Assembly (NCBI GenBank): GCA_038325765.1
Contig: JBBQJI010000023.1
Location: 1 to 64,000 of the forward strand
DNA from: Xiheibacterium sp038325765
GTDB lineage: Bacteria > Myxococcota_A > Polyangia > Nannocystales > Nannocystaceae
Direction of reading: 5' to 3'
Length of the DNA: 64,000 bases
Positions 55,256 through 64,000 of the stretch are shown here, one piece after another. Every line of letters begins with the position of its first letter. Within the stretch, counting starts at the first letter, position 1. The position numbers and the translations under genes are program-made. Under the pieces are notes generated by a model. It searched no databases. It worked only from the letters and a program-made list of their open reading frames with translations, and had not been told where the DNA came from.

Positions 55256-55279
55256 GGAAGTGACGGGCCGTCGCTTCCC
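55255..55279. terminator. Second hairpin, before the convergent DUF6178 stop
   Basis: GGGAAGTGAC, a 5-base loop, GTCGCTTCCC: ten pairs with one G-U. Read on the minus strand it follows the DUF6178 stop within 5 bases, after TAGCTTTGGG. The two adjacent hairpins suggest one terminator for each converging operon. Confidence 0.55.
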
Positions 55280-55283
55280 AAAG

Positions 55284-57002
55284 CTAATTCCGGCCTTCGA
55301 CCGTCATCCACATGCTCACGCTCTGCAGCGTGACCAGCCCGCCCGTGCGCAGCAGATCCGGCCGCCCGTCGCGGAACTCGATCGCGAGCAACTCGACGCG
55401 CAGTCGCGTGAGCACGACGTCCGACAGCGCCTTGGTGTAGCGGCCCAGACCCAGCGCGTCGCACCGCGCCGAGAATTCGCGCGCCACCGTGTCGACGAGC
55501 TCGCCCGAGGCGAGCAAGTTGGCGTGGGCCCACGCGAGATCGTCGGCGGTGAGCGGCGCGAACCGGGACACCGCGCCGGGCAGATGGGCGTGCACGATCG
55601 CCGAGCGCAGCAGGTCGCCGAGTGCCAGCTTCTCGGGCTCGTCCACCCGATCGATCCAGCTCGGGTCCACGCCGTAGCCGCGCTCGAGATACGTGAGGGC
55701 CGCGAGCGCGCCGGCCTCGGCGATGCGCGAGGTGGCGCGGGCGACGTCGAGCAGGGTGCGGATCGGGCGGGTGCCGGCGGCCGTCGACTCGAGCGGGAGC
55801 TCGGGGTACAGGCGGCACAGCGCCGAGAGGGCCTGACTCCACGGCCGATCGAGCAGCGAGCCGACGCTGGCGAGCGACACCCGCATCGATCGATGAAGCG
55901 CGATCGCGGCGCGGCGCAGCTTGTCGAGGGCGGCATAGCCCACGCGGAAGATGTCGCGCAGTCCGATCGCGACGATGCGATCGGACAGAAACGCGTCGGG
56001 ATCGGGGTGACCCTGGCGCGACTGCAGCAGCAGCTCGAGGCCCAGGCCGATGGTCGCGTGGGTCTGGTCCACCGCGCGCTCGCCCGCCGCTTCGTCGCCC
56101 GGCGGCAGTCGCTGCGCCGCCATGACCTCGTTGACGAGCAGGAGGAACTCGCGCGCACGCACGCCGTGTTCGGCGTCGGGCAGCCGCGCGATCGCCCGGC
56201 GCAGCAGCTCGCCGCCGCGGAAGCTCGCCATCGTGGATCCCTCGTCGCCGCCGAGCCAGCGGAAGTCGCGGGGTTCGGCCTCGGCGGCCACGCGGTAGTC
56301 GAGGGGACGGAACAGCGCGACCGCGTCGCGCCACTCGACGAACCCGAGGTCGGCCAGCCGACCCGAGCGAAAGCGCAGCAGGGTCTCTTCGATCTCGCTC
56401 GGCAGGGCCGCTATGATCGAGAGGATCAGGCGCCGGCCATAGGCGAGGTCGTCGTCGTACACCCGCGACAGCACGCGCAGGACCGACAGCCCGGCCTCGT
56501 CATCGGGCACGCCGATCACGAAGAACCCATCGGGCGATTCCCACACCCGCAGCGACGACAGCGCCTCGAAGGCATCCTGCCGCGAGGCGTCGTCCTCGAG
56601 GTCGAGCGTGATGATGCGGGTGTCGCCGAACAGCGCGAGGGTCCACAGCTCGGGGTCCATCGCGAGCATCAGATCGACGAGGGCGCCGCGGGGCTTTTCG
56701 GCCGCTGCCCAGCTCTCGCCGATCGCGACTAGCCATCGCCTTGCCCGGGTGATGTCGACGCGGTCGCCCTGCCACGCGTCGAGGTCGAGCAGGCTCACCA
56801 GCTGGTCGGGGGTCGCGCGCGGCAGCAACAGGTCGAGGCGCGCCTCGTCGACCAGCCGCTTCGCGACGCGGACGAACGCCGTAGGCGCCAGCTGTGCGAC
56901 CACGGTATCGGCGTCGTCGCGGGTATCGAGCATCAACGGATCCTCGATCACCGCCTGGAGCTGCTCGGAATCGTGGATCGCGGGGCTGCGTGGCTCGGTC
57001 AC
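55284..57002 (-). CDS. DUF6178 family protein
   Basis: 572 aa from GTG 57002 (VTEPRSPAIHDSEQLQAVIE). Largely helical, without membrane segments or signal. Characteristic segments are 'ATPDQLVSLLDLDAWQGDRV', 'RRWLVAIGESWAAAEKPRGA', 'DGFFVIGVPDDEAGLSVLRV', 'LPSEIEETLLRFRSGRLADL' and 'GFVEWRDAVALFRPLDYRVA'. This is the uncharacterised DUF6178 group of Deltaproteobacteria. Function unknown. It is divergent from tilS with only 24 bases between starts, so the two promoters must overlap the coding ends. Confidence 0.7.
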   Translation of the reverse strand: MTEPRSPAIHDSEQLQAVIEDPLMLDTRDDADTVVAQLAPTAFVRVAKRLVDEARLDLLLPRATPDQLVSLLDLDAWQGDRVDITRARRWLVAIGESWAAAEKPRGALVDLMLAMDPELWTLALFGDTRIITLDLEDDASRQDAFEALSSLRVWESPDGFFVIGVPDDEAGLSVLRVLSRVYDDDLAYGRRLILSIIAALPSEIEETLLRFRSGRLADLGFVEWRDAVALFRPLDYRVAAEAEPRDFRWLGGDEGSTMASFRGGELLRRAIARLPDAEHGVRAREFLLLVNEVMAAQRLPPGDEAAGERAVDQTHATIGLGLELLLQSRQGHPDPDAFLSDRIVAIGLRDIFRVGYAALDKLRRAAIALHRSMRVSLASVGSLLDRPWSQALSALCRLYPELPLESTAAGTRPIRTLLDVARATSRIAEAGALAALTYLERGYGVDPSWIDRVDEPEKLALGDLLRSAIVHAHLPGAVSRFAPLTADDLAWAHANLLASGELVDTVAREFSARCDALGLGRYTKALSDVVLTRLRVELLAIEFRDGRPDLLRTGGLVTLQSVSMWMTVEGRN

Positions 57003-57026
57003 TGCGGCCCCGGTACTATCGCAGGC

Positions 57027-58075
57027 ATGCGCGCCGCGCCACCTCACCACTCGAGCATCGCGCGTGCGCTCGGCCCGATCGCCGCGACGATGCGCGCGGC
57101 GATGGCGGCGCATGCCCCGGCGCAGGGCCCGACGCGGGCGATCGTGGCGGTCTCGGGCGGCGCCGACTCGATGGCGACCTTGGGGCTGCTCATGCTGCTG
57201 CGGCGCCGGCTCGCGCTCGAGCTGGTCGTCGCCCACGTCGACCACGGCCTGCGCGGTGGCGCGGTGGCCGAGGCGGAGCTGGTGGTCGCGACCGCCAGGG
57301 CCCGCGGCGTCGCAGCCTGGCGACGGCGCATCGCCATCGCGCCGGGGCCCGGACTGCCCGCGCGCGCCCGGACGGCGCGGCGCGAGGCGTTGCTCGCCGC
57401 CGCCGACGAGATGGACGCGAGCATGGTCGTGCTCGGACACACGATGACCGATCAGACGGAGACGGTGCTGCTCAACCTGTGCCGCGGCGCCGGCCTGCGG
57501 GGCATCGGTGGCATGCAACCGTGGCAGCCGTGGATGAAACCGGCGGACGCAGCGTGTCGTCGAGCTGCACGAGGAGTGTGGGTACGACCGATGCTGGCCA
57601 TGACGCGTGACGAGACCCGAGCTGTGGCGACACGCCTGGGGCTGCCGTTCGTGGACGATCCCGGCAACGACGACGAGACCCAGCCCCGCGTCCGCGTGCG
57701 TCGACGCGTGCTGCCGGAGCTGATCGCGATCAATGCCGCGGCCCTGGGCCACGTCGCGGCGACGGCGACGGTTGCACGCGAGGCGGTGGCGGCCCTCGAC
57801 TCCGGACCCCCGGTCGGGGAGGTCGTCGATCTGCGCGCCTTGGGCCAGCCCCACCGGCGTGCCGCGATCCTGGCCCTGTGCGCGCGCGCGGGTGTGGCCG
57901 CCGACGCGGTGGCGGCGCGCACGCTCGAGCAGATCGTGGCTGCGATCGCGGGAGATCGACCGCGGCGCTGGGATCTGAGCGGCGCCGCACTGCGGCTCGA
58001 AGGCGGATGCATCCGGCTCGAACCATTGACCCACCCCACACCCACGGCTATCCTGGCCGAACCCGGGCGAAACGC

Positions 58076-58079
<4 letters not shown>
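57027..58079 (+). CDS. tilS: tRNA(Ile)-lysidine synthase
   Basis: 350 aa from ATG 57027. Converts C34 of tRNA-Ile(CAU) to lysidine so that it reads AUA. PP-loop 'VSGGADSMATLGLLMLLRR' (Ser about 43), 'VVAHVDHGLRGGAVAEAELV', 'GHTMTDQTETVLLNLCRGAG' and 'RGVWVRPMLAMTRDETRAVA' are the TilS core motifs. The C-terminal recognition domain is short and divergent. The stop overlaps the ftsH start (GTGA); tilS upstream of ftsH is a conserved gene order. AUA codons must be rare in this GC-rich genome, but TilS remains essential in bacteria. Confidence 0.92.
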
Positions 58080-59998
<1,919 letters not shown>

Positions 59999-60033
59999 GG
60001 CGCCCGGCCTGCCGGCCTGAAGCTGGGGCCGTC

Positions 60034-60567
60034 TCAGGGCGCGGCGGCCAGGGCGGCGTCGAGGTACGCCCCGAGTTCCGCGTCGTCGGGCTTCACGATG
60101 CCGTCACGGCGCCACACGACGGCGCCGCCGCGATCGACGAGGAACGACGTCGGGTAGCCGACCACCTTCCACGGCGCGATCGCCTCGGACTCCGGATCGA
60201 AGACCATCGCATACGACAGGCCGAAATCTGCGGCCATCTGCCGGACCGCGCGCAGGGCGGAGCGGCGGTCGATGCTGACGCCCACGACCGTGAAGCCGCG
60301 CGCGGCGTGGCGGCCATGCAGGCGCTGGAGCTCGGGCAACTCCTCGCGGCAGGGCTCACACCACGTCGCCCACACGTTGACGAGCACGACCTGCCCACGC
60401 AGCGCCACGAGGTCGAACGCCTCACCGTCGATGGTCTTCCCGACGAGCGGCGGCGCCTCGCGGGCGGAGGATTCTGCGGCGCTCTCGCCCCGCGCGTCAC
60501 CGCCTTTGCCCTCGCACGCGAAGGGGGCGAGGACACACAGACAGGCGAACATCCAGGGGCGCGACAC
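60034..60567 (-). CDS. TlpA/ResA-like thioredoxin-fold protein
   Basis: 177 aa from GTG 60567, which provides the basic n-region of a signal peptide ('MSRPWMFACLCVLAPFACEG'). A Cys at position 18 suggests a lipoprotein, although the lipobox is imperfect (PFAC). The thioredoxin domain has active site WCEPC (Cys 70 and 73) in 'VVLVNVWATWCEPCREELPE', 'GFTVVGVSIDRRSALRAVRQ' and 'VVGYPTSFLVDRGGAVVWR' with the cis-proline. TlpA-like proteins reduce periplasmic disulphides, often for cytochrome c assembly. Possibly in one operon with the ECF sigma factor upstream (65-base gap). Confidence 0.85.
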   Translation of the reverse strand: MSRPWMFACLCVLAPFACEGKGGDARGESAAESSAREAPPLVGKTIDGEAFDLVALRGQVVLVNVWATWCEPCREELPELQRLHGRHAARGFTVVGVSIDRRSALRAVRQMAADFGLSYAMVFDPESEAIAPWKVVGYPTSFLVDRGGAVVWRRDGIVKPDDAELGAYLDAALAAAP

Positions 60568-60632
60568 CACGGAGCGTGCAGACGATGTCGCGAACCGTCG
60601 GGGATCGTCAACACCGCGGCCGCCCCCGCGGC

Positions 60633-61205
60633 TCAGGCGGCGTCGGCAACGTGCTGGCCGTAGCCCCAGGCGCGGGCGTAGCCGCCGAGCTGCGCGCGCA
60701 GGATGCGGCGGGCGCGATGGAGCCGACTCATGACGGTGCCCAGCGGGATGCCGAGGCTGTCGGCCGCCTCGCGGTAGGGCATGCCGCCGACGTCCACGAG
60801 CTCGACCACGCGGCGGTAGTGCTCGGGCAAGCTGCCGAGCGCCAGCACGCACTCGTCGGACAGCCCGGCGCTCGGCATCGCGTGGCCCCCCTCGGCCTCG
60901 GCGAGGCGCTCGCCCGAGAACAGGTGCGAGAGCAGATCGGGTCGCGCCTCCACGGTGTTGACCACCCGCATGTGGCGATGGCGGCTGATGAACGCGTTCA
61001 TCAGGATCCGCGACAGATAGGCGCCGACGTTGCCATTGCGATCGAAGCGATCCCAGCTCGCCCATGCCTTGCACATGGCGTCCTGGACCAGGTCGGCGGC
61101 GTCGCTGGGCTCGCGCGTGAGTCGCAGGCCGAGTCGGAACAGGCGCGTCGTGTGCGGAGCGGTGGCGGTCGCGAACTCGGTGGCGGCTTGCATGGGCAGG
61201 TCCAT
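60633..61205 (-). CDS. ECF-type RNA polymerase sigma-70 factor
   Basis: 190 aa from ATG 61205. Region 2 reads 'RLFRLGLRLTREPSDAADLV', 'QDAMCKAWASWDRFDRNGNV' and 'GAYLSRILMNAFISRHRHMR'. Region 4 reads 'LGSLPEHYRRVVELVDVGGM', 'PYREAADSLGIPLGTVMSRL' and 'HRARRILRAQLGGYARA', a helix-turn-helix with the typical MSRLHRARRIL. Region 3 is absent, as in ECF factors. No anti-sigma gene follows directly; the next gene is the TlpA-like protein. A 14-bp palindrome lies about 95 bases upstream. Confidence 0.9.
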   Translation of the reverse strand: MDLPMQAATEFATATAPHTTRLFRLGLRLTREPSDAADLVQDAMCKAWASWDRFDRNGNVGAYLSRILMNAFISRHRHMRVVNTVEARPDLLSHLFSGERLAEAEGGHAMPSAGLSDECVLALGSLPEHYRRVVELVDVGGMPYREAADSLGIPLGTVMSRLHRARRILRAQLGGYARAWGYGQHVADAA

Positions 61206-61299
61206 GAGCAAGACGGCGACCACCAGAGAAATCCCTGTGGTTTCGGTGAAATGAGCGGGATCGGCCCGACTCGGGTCGCGAGATGACGCCCGTATCGTG

Positions 61300-61313
61300 T
61301 TCGTTGCAACGAA
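61300..61313. promoter_or_regulatory. 14-bp perfect palindrome upstream of the ECF sigma gene
   Basis: TTCGTTGCAACGAA is a perfect inverted repeat in the 154-bp space between the HEAT-protein stop and the sigma-factor start. It is locally AT-richer than its surroundings. Likely an operator for a dimeric repressor; its regulator is unknown. Confidence 0.4.
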
Positions 61314-61359
61314 TTGTCGCGAAAGCGTGCCCTGGGTCCAAGGAACGCGCTGCTTTGCG

Positions 61360-63249
61360 TCACTCCTCGGGCGAGGCGGCGGCATCGGGGAGCGGCGACC
61401 AGGCGAACGCGACCCCTCCCAACGTGAGCACCGGCAGCCAGATCCGGGGACCATTGGGCAGCGCGACGCGCATCCACCGGCCGCTCGGGTCGACGGCGCC
61501 GCCGTGGTGCCACGCCGGAGCGCCGACGCCGACGCCGACGGCCGGCGTGCGTCGAGCCCAGGTGGCCACGAGTCGGACGCGCGCGTCGGGATCGGTCGCG
61601 GCGAGCAGCGCGATGCGACCGCGGTCGCGCCGCTCGAGTCCGCGCCGGGCCGCGAGCAGGACGGCCGTGGTGCGCACCCGCGGATCGTCGTCGAGCAGCG
61701 CCCGCGCATCGGGCCGCGTCTCGAGGGCGTACCACGGCACCAGCGCACACGCGCGGACCCGCGGATCGGGATCGGCCAGCAGGGCATCGGCGGCCAGCAG
61801 GGCCATCGGGGCGCCGACGGCCTGAGGATCGACGCTGCCGAGCGCGAGCAGGGCCAGACATCGATCGGCGGCCACGTGGGTGCGGTCTTTGGCCCAGCCC
61901 ACCAGCGTCGCGACGGGGCGTCGGTCCCAGCGGCCCAGCGCCGCCTTGGGTCCGACGGCCGCGGCCAGCGCCAGCTCGACACGGTGATCCACCACGGCGC
62001 CGCCGGCCACGAATGCGGCGTCGAGCCCCGGCCCCCACCCACCTGTGGCGGCGAGGCGATCGATCTCGGCCAGCCCCACGGCCGTCGGCGCGGATCGGCG
62101 TGCGGCGAGGCCGTCGGTCCCGGGCGCGGGGGCGGGGATGGGCGTCGCCACGCGCGGCTCGGCCACCCGGATCGGGATGTCCGCCGTCGCGATCACCTGC
62201 CGGATCTCGAGGGCGAGCTCGGGGCTCACGCCGCGCTGCAGTTCGCGCCGCAGCACGGCGGTGCTCGCCGCGCCGTAGAGCGCGAGGGTGCGCAGGGCCA
62301 GGCGAGCGCCGCTGGGATCACGGAGCCGCAGCGCCATGCCATCGAGCACCGCGGGCTCGGGGTCGGGACGCAGGCCGATCAGGTCGGCGACGTCTGTCGC
62401 CGAGAGGCCGGCCGGGGGCTCGTCGAAGGCGGCGAGCAGGACATCGATCGCCGCGGCGCCAGGAAGCACCGCGACGGCGCCGAGGTGAGCGCGCACGACC
62501 GCCGGCTCGTTCACCGCCTCGAGCCCGCGCGCGAGGGCAGCCACCGCCCGCGGATCGCCGATCTGTCCCAGGGCCCGCGCGGCGGCCAGCCGCACCCCCG
62601 GCTCGGCGTCCTCGAGCAGGCGCGCGATCGGCAAGGTGGCGTCGCTCGAGCCCAGAGCGCTCAGAGCCTCGACCGCGTTCTGCCGCACCGACGCCGAGAG
62701 ATCGCCGAGCTTGGCCAGCAGCGCCGCGCTCGCCCGACCCCGGGCCGCCCCGTGCAGCGCCGCCGTACCGAGCACGATGGCCGCCTGCGCGCGCATCGTG
62801 TCGTTGTCGTCGCGCAAGGCCCCGAGCAGCGCATCGAGCCCGGCACCGGCGGGGTGCAGACCCACGACCCGCAAGGCAGCGACCCGCAGCATCGGTTCCG
62901 TGACCGACGACCAGATCGCCAGGGCCGATGGCACGCACGTGACCAGTTCGCGCTCGAAGCACAGCCGCAGGGCCTCGCGCTTGACGGAGGTCGAGGGATC
63001 GCCGAGCGCACGCAACAGCCAGGGCTCGATGAGGGCGGTGGCGTAGACGTCGAGGCCGAGCACCGCCTCGATGCGGTCATGATCGCGCTCGCGATCGCGG
63101 GTATGGTCGTCGCGCAGCGGGGCGATGACGCGGGAGAACTCTGTGGGCCAGCGCGGCCAACGGTGCCGCTCAGAGCTGGCGTGGGCGGTGGGCCCCACCA
63201 ACACTGTCGCCAGCGCGATCAGGCACCGGGCTGCAAAGCGGGAGTGCAC
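61360..63249 (-). CDS. Secreted HEAT-repeat protein
   Basis: 629 aa from GTG 63249. Cleavable signal peptide ('RCLIALATVLVGPTAHAS'). HEAT/armadillo-type helical repeats follow: 'AALLAKLGDLSASVRQNAVE', 'PIARLLEDAEPGVRLAAARA', 'LGQIGDPRAVAALARGLEA', 'DPDPRVRACALVPWYALE'. The C-terminus ('GPRIWLPVLTLGGVAFAWSP') is beta-rich. There is no catalytic motif. It probably serves as a periplasmic scaffold. Divergent from the isomerase gene over 51 bases, and upstream of the sigma/TlpA genes on the same strand. Confidence 0.75.
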   Translation of the reverse strand: MHSRFAARCLIALATVLVGPTAHASSERHRWPRWPTEFSRVIAPLRDDHTRDRERDHDRIEAVLGLDVYATALIEPWLLRALGDPSTSVKREALRLCFERELVTCVPSALAIWSSVTEPMLRVAALRVVGLHPAGAGLDALLGALRDDNDTMRAQAAIVLGTAALHGAARGRASAALLAKLGDLSASVRQNAVEALSALGSSDATLPIARLLEDAEPGVRLAAARALGQIGDPRAVAALARGLEAVNEPAVVRAHLGAVAVLPGAAAIDVLLAAFDEPPAGLSATDVADLIGLRPDPEPAVLDGMALRLRDPSGARLALRTLALYGAASTAVLRRELQRGVSPELALEIRQVIATADIPIRVAEPRVATPIPAPAPGTDGLAARRSAPTAVGLAEIDRLAATGGWGPGLDAAFVAGGAVVDHRVELALAAAVGPKAALGRWDRRPVATLVGWAKDRTHVAADRCLALLALGSVDPQAVGAPMALLAADALLADPDPRVRACALVPWYALETRPDARALLDDDPRVRTTAVLLAARRGLERRDRGRIALLAATDPDARVRLVATWARRTPAVGVGVGAPAWHHGGAVDPSGRWMRVALPNGPRIWLPVLTLGGVAFAWSPLPDAAASPEE

Positions 63250-63300
63250 CGCCTGCAGGCTAGCAGCACCGGCGCCGCGCTGCGCATGCGATGCTCGGGC

Positions 63301-63963
63301 ATGGCGGCTCGCACGCTGGGCGTGACCCTCGACTTCATCTCGCCCTATGCGTACATCGGATGGCACCGCGTCCACGACGTCGCAGCGCGACACGGGCGCG
63401 AGGTGGCGCCGGTGCCGGTTCTGTTCGCGGCGATGCTCGATGCGTGGGGGCAGCGCGGCCCCGCCGAGATCCCGCCCAAGCGCCTGTACACGTTCAAGCA
63501 CGTGGTGCGCGTCGCCCACGACCACGGCGTGCCGCTGTCGGCACCCCCGTCGCATCCGTTCAACCCTCTGCTTGCCCTGCGTGTCGCGAGCGCGGCGCTC
63601 GACACTCCGCACGCGCGCGCGGTCATCGACGCGCTGTTCGCCGCGGTGTGGGCCGGGGGCCCGGGCACCGAGGACCCCGCGATCGTGGCGGCGTGGCTCG
63701 ACGGCCGCGGTCTGGGCGGCGCTGCGCTCGTCGAGCGGGCCGGCACCTCGGCGATCAAGGCGCGGCTGCGGGCGGCCACCGACACCGCGATCGCGGCCGG
63801 TGTCTTCGGGGTGCCGACGTTCGATGTCGACGGTGAGCTGTTCTGGGGGCAGGACGCGCTCGGTCACGTCGACCTGGCGTTGGGCGGGCACGATGCCGCG
63901 GCCGCCGTGCACGGCGCGTGGTCGCGCGTCGTCCCCACTGCGACGCGCCCCGGCGCCGGTTGA
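63301..63963 (+). CDS. 2-hydroxychromene-2-carboxylate isomerase-like (DsbA/GST-kappa fold)
   Basis: 220 aa from ATG 63301. Family start 'TLGVTLDFISPYAYIGWHRV' has Ser-Pro-Tyr in place of the CxxC of DsbA, as in the glutathione-dependent isomerase group. Other segments are 'PVPVLFAAMLDAWGQRGPAE', 'IPPKRLYTFKHVVRVAHDHG', 'HPFNPLLALRVASAA' and 'AAGVFGVPTFDVDGELFWGQ', the last being the conserved cis-Pro loop. Probably binds glutathione and acts on an aromatic or polyketide-like substrate. 37 bases remain to the window end, without further feature. Confidence 0.88.
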   Translation: MAARTLGVTLDFISPYAYIGWHRVHDVAARHGREVAPVPVLFAAMLDAWGQRGPAEIPPKRLYTFKHVVRVAHDHGVPLSAPPSHPFNPLLALRVASAALDTPHARAVIDALFAAVWAGGPGTEDPAIVAAWLDGRGLGGAALVERAGTSAIKARLRAATDTAIAAGVFGVPTFDVDGELFWGQDALGHVDLALGGHDAAAAVHGAWSRVVPTATRPGAG

Positions 63964-64000
63964 TCCGCAGGGGTGCCGCGCCTGCGCCCGATCACGTGCC

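Noticed and set aside
61297..63300. Long plus-strand frame running into the isomerase gene
   Set aside because: It is antisense to HEAT repeats. The isomerase fold begins at ATG 63301, so the upstream part is a shadow.

Overview
The window is one continuous, very GC-rich and gene-dense bacterial chromosome segment. Most neighbouring genes overlap by 1-11 bases (ATGA or GTGA junctions), so many operons can be read directly. Giant TPR proteins, FHA/AAA regulators, Cys-rich 'CNGxDDDCDG' lipoproteins, thrombospondin type 3 lipoproteins and long antisense open frames together point to a myxobacterium (Myxococcota). The Ser/Thr/Gly/Asp-rich lipoprotein linkers suggest, more weakly, the Nannocystis side of that phylum. 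No phage, IS element, CRISPR array or rRNA was seen. The content is mostly core genome, with one toxin-antitoxin pair as the clearest accessory item.

Layout. 1-11.65 kb: the 3' part of an RlmB-type rRNA methyltransferase, then a 10.7-kb gene for a giant TPR protein. 11.7-13.95 kb (minus): an FHA/AAA regulator that lacks the GAFTGA loop, and a metal-binding lipoprotein. 14.1-19.9 kb (plus): a coupled operon lapA-lapB-AI-2E permease-polA. 19.9-22.7 kb (minus): an envelope operon encoding a lipoprotein, an SH3/beta-barrel protein, a DUF4266 lipoprotein and a DUF3570 barrel. 22.8-24.1 kb: CCA-adding enzyme. 24.1-27.4 kb (minus): a tightly coupled operon of DUF507, an ETF-like protein, an ATP-grasp acyl-CoA-synthetase-like protein and a frameshifted small gene. 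27.5-28.7 kb: a Nudix hydrolase and a VapBC-type pair.

28.9-32.7 kb (minus): a complete sulfur-carrier cysteine operon in the order Rrf2 regulator, CysK, E1-like activating enzyme, ubiquitin-like carrier (CysO/MoaD type), CysM-like synthase, JAMM peptidase (Mec type). This resembles the mycobacterial CysO-CysM-Mec route, but here the carrier ends in Gly-Gly-Arg. 32.9-34.5 kb: EF-P and its lysyl-ligase EpmA. 34.9-42.4 kb (plus): a TPR lipoprotein, TonB with a VPGG repeat, ExbB, two ExbDs and a 1273-residue Cys-rich thrombospondin-3 lipoprotein whose start overlaps the last exbD. A tRNA-Leu(UAA) and a Cys-rich lipoprotein follow.

43.5-64 kb: SDR oxidoreductase, UvrA, CapA-like protein, flavin reductase plus HMG-CoA lyase (coupled), an MshEN-domain protein, cysteine desulfurase plus MnmA (coupled; tRNA 2-thiouridine), TerB-like protein, RNase III, DUF6178 protein, tilS-ftsH (coupled), TlpA-like thioredoxin, ECF sigma factor, HEAT-repeat protein and a 2-hydroxychromene-2-carboxylate isomerase-like protein. 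RNA maturation is a recurring theme (RlmB, CCA enzyme, MnmA, TilS, RNase III, EF-P/EpmA). Envelope homeostasis is another (LapA/LapB and FtsH, TonB/ExbBD, lipoproteins).

The best candidates for new biology are the carrier-protein cysteine operon with the masked diglycine, the DUF507/ETF-like/ATP-grasp operon, and the TonB-ExbBDD-thrombospondin-3 operon.
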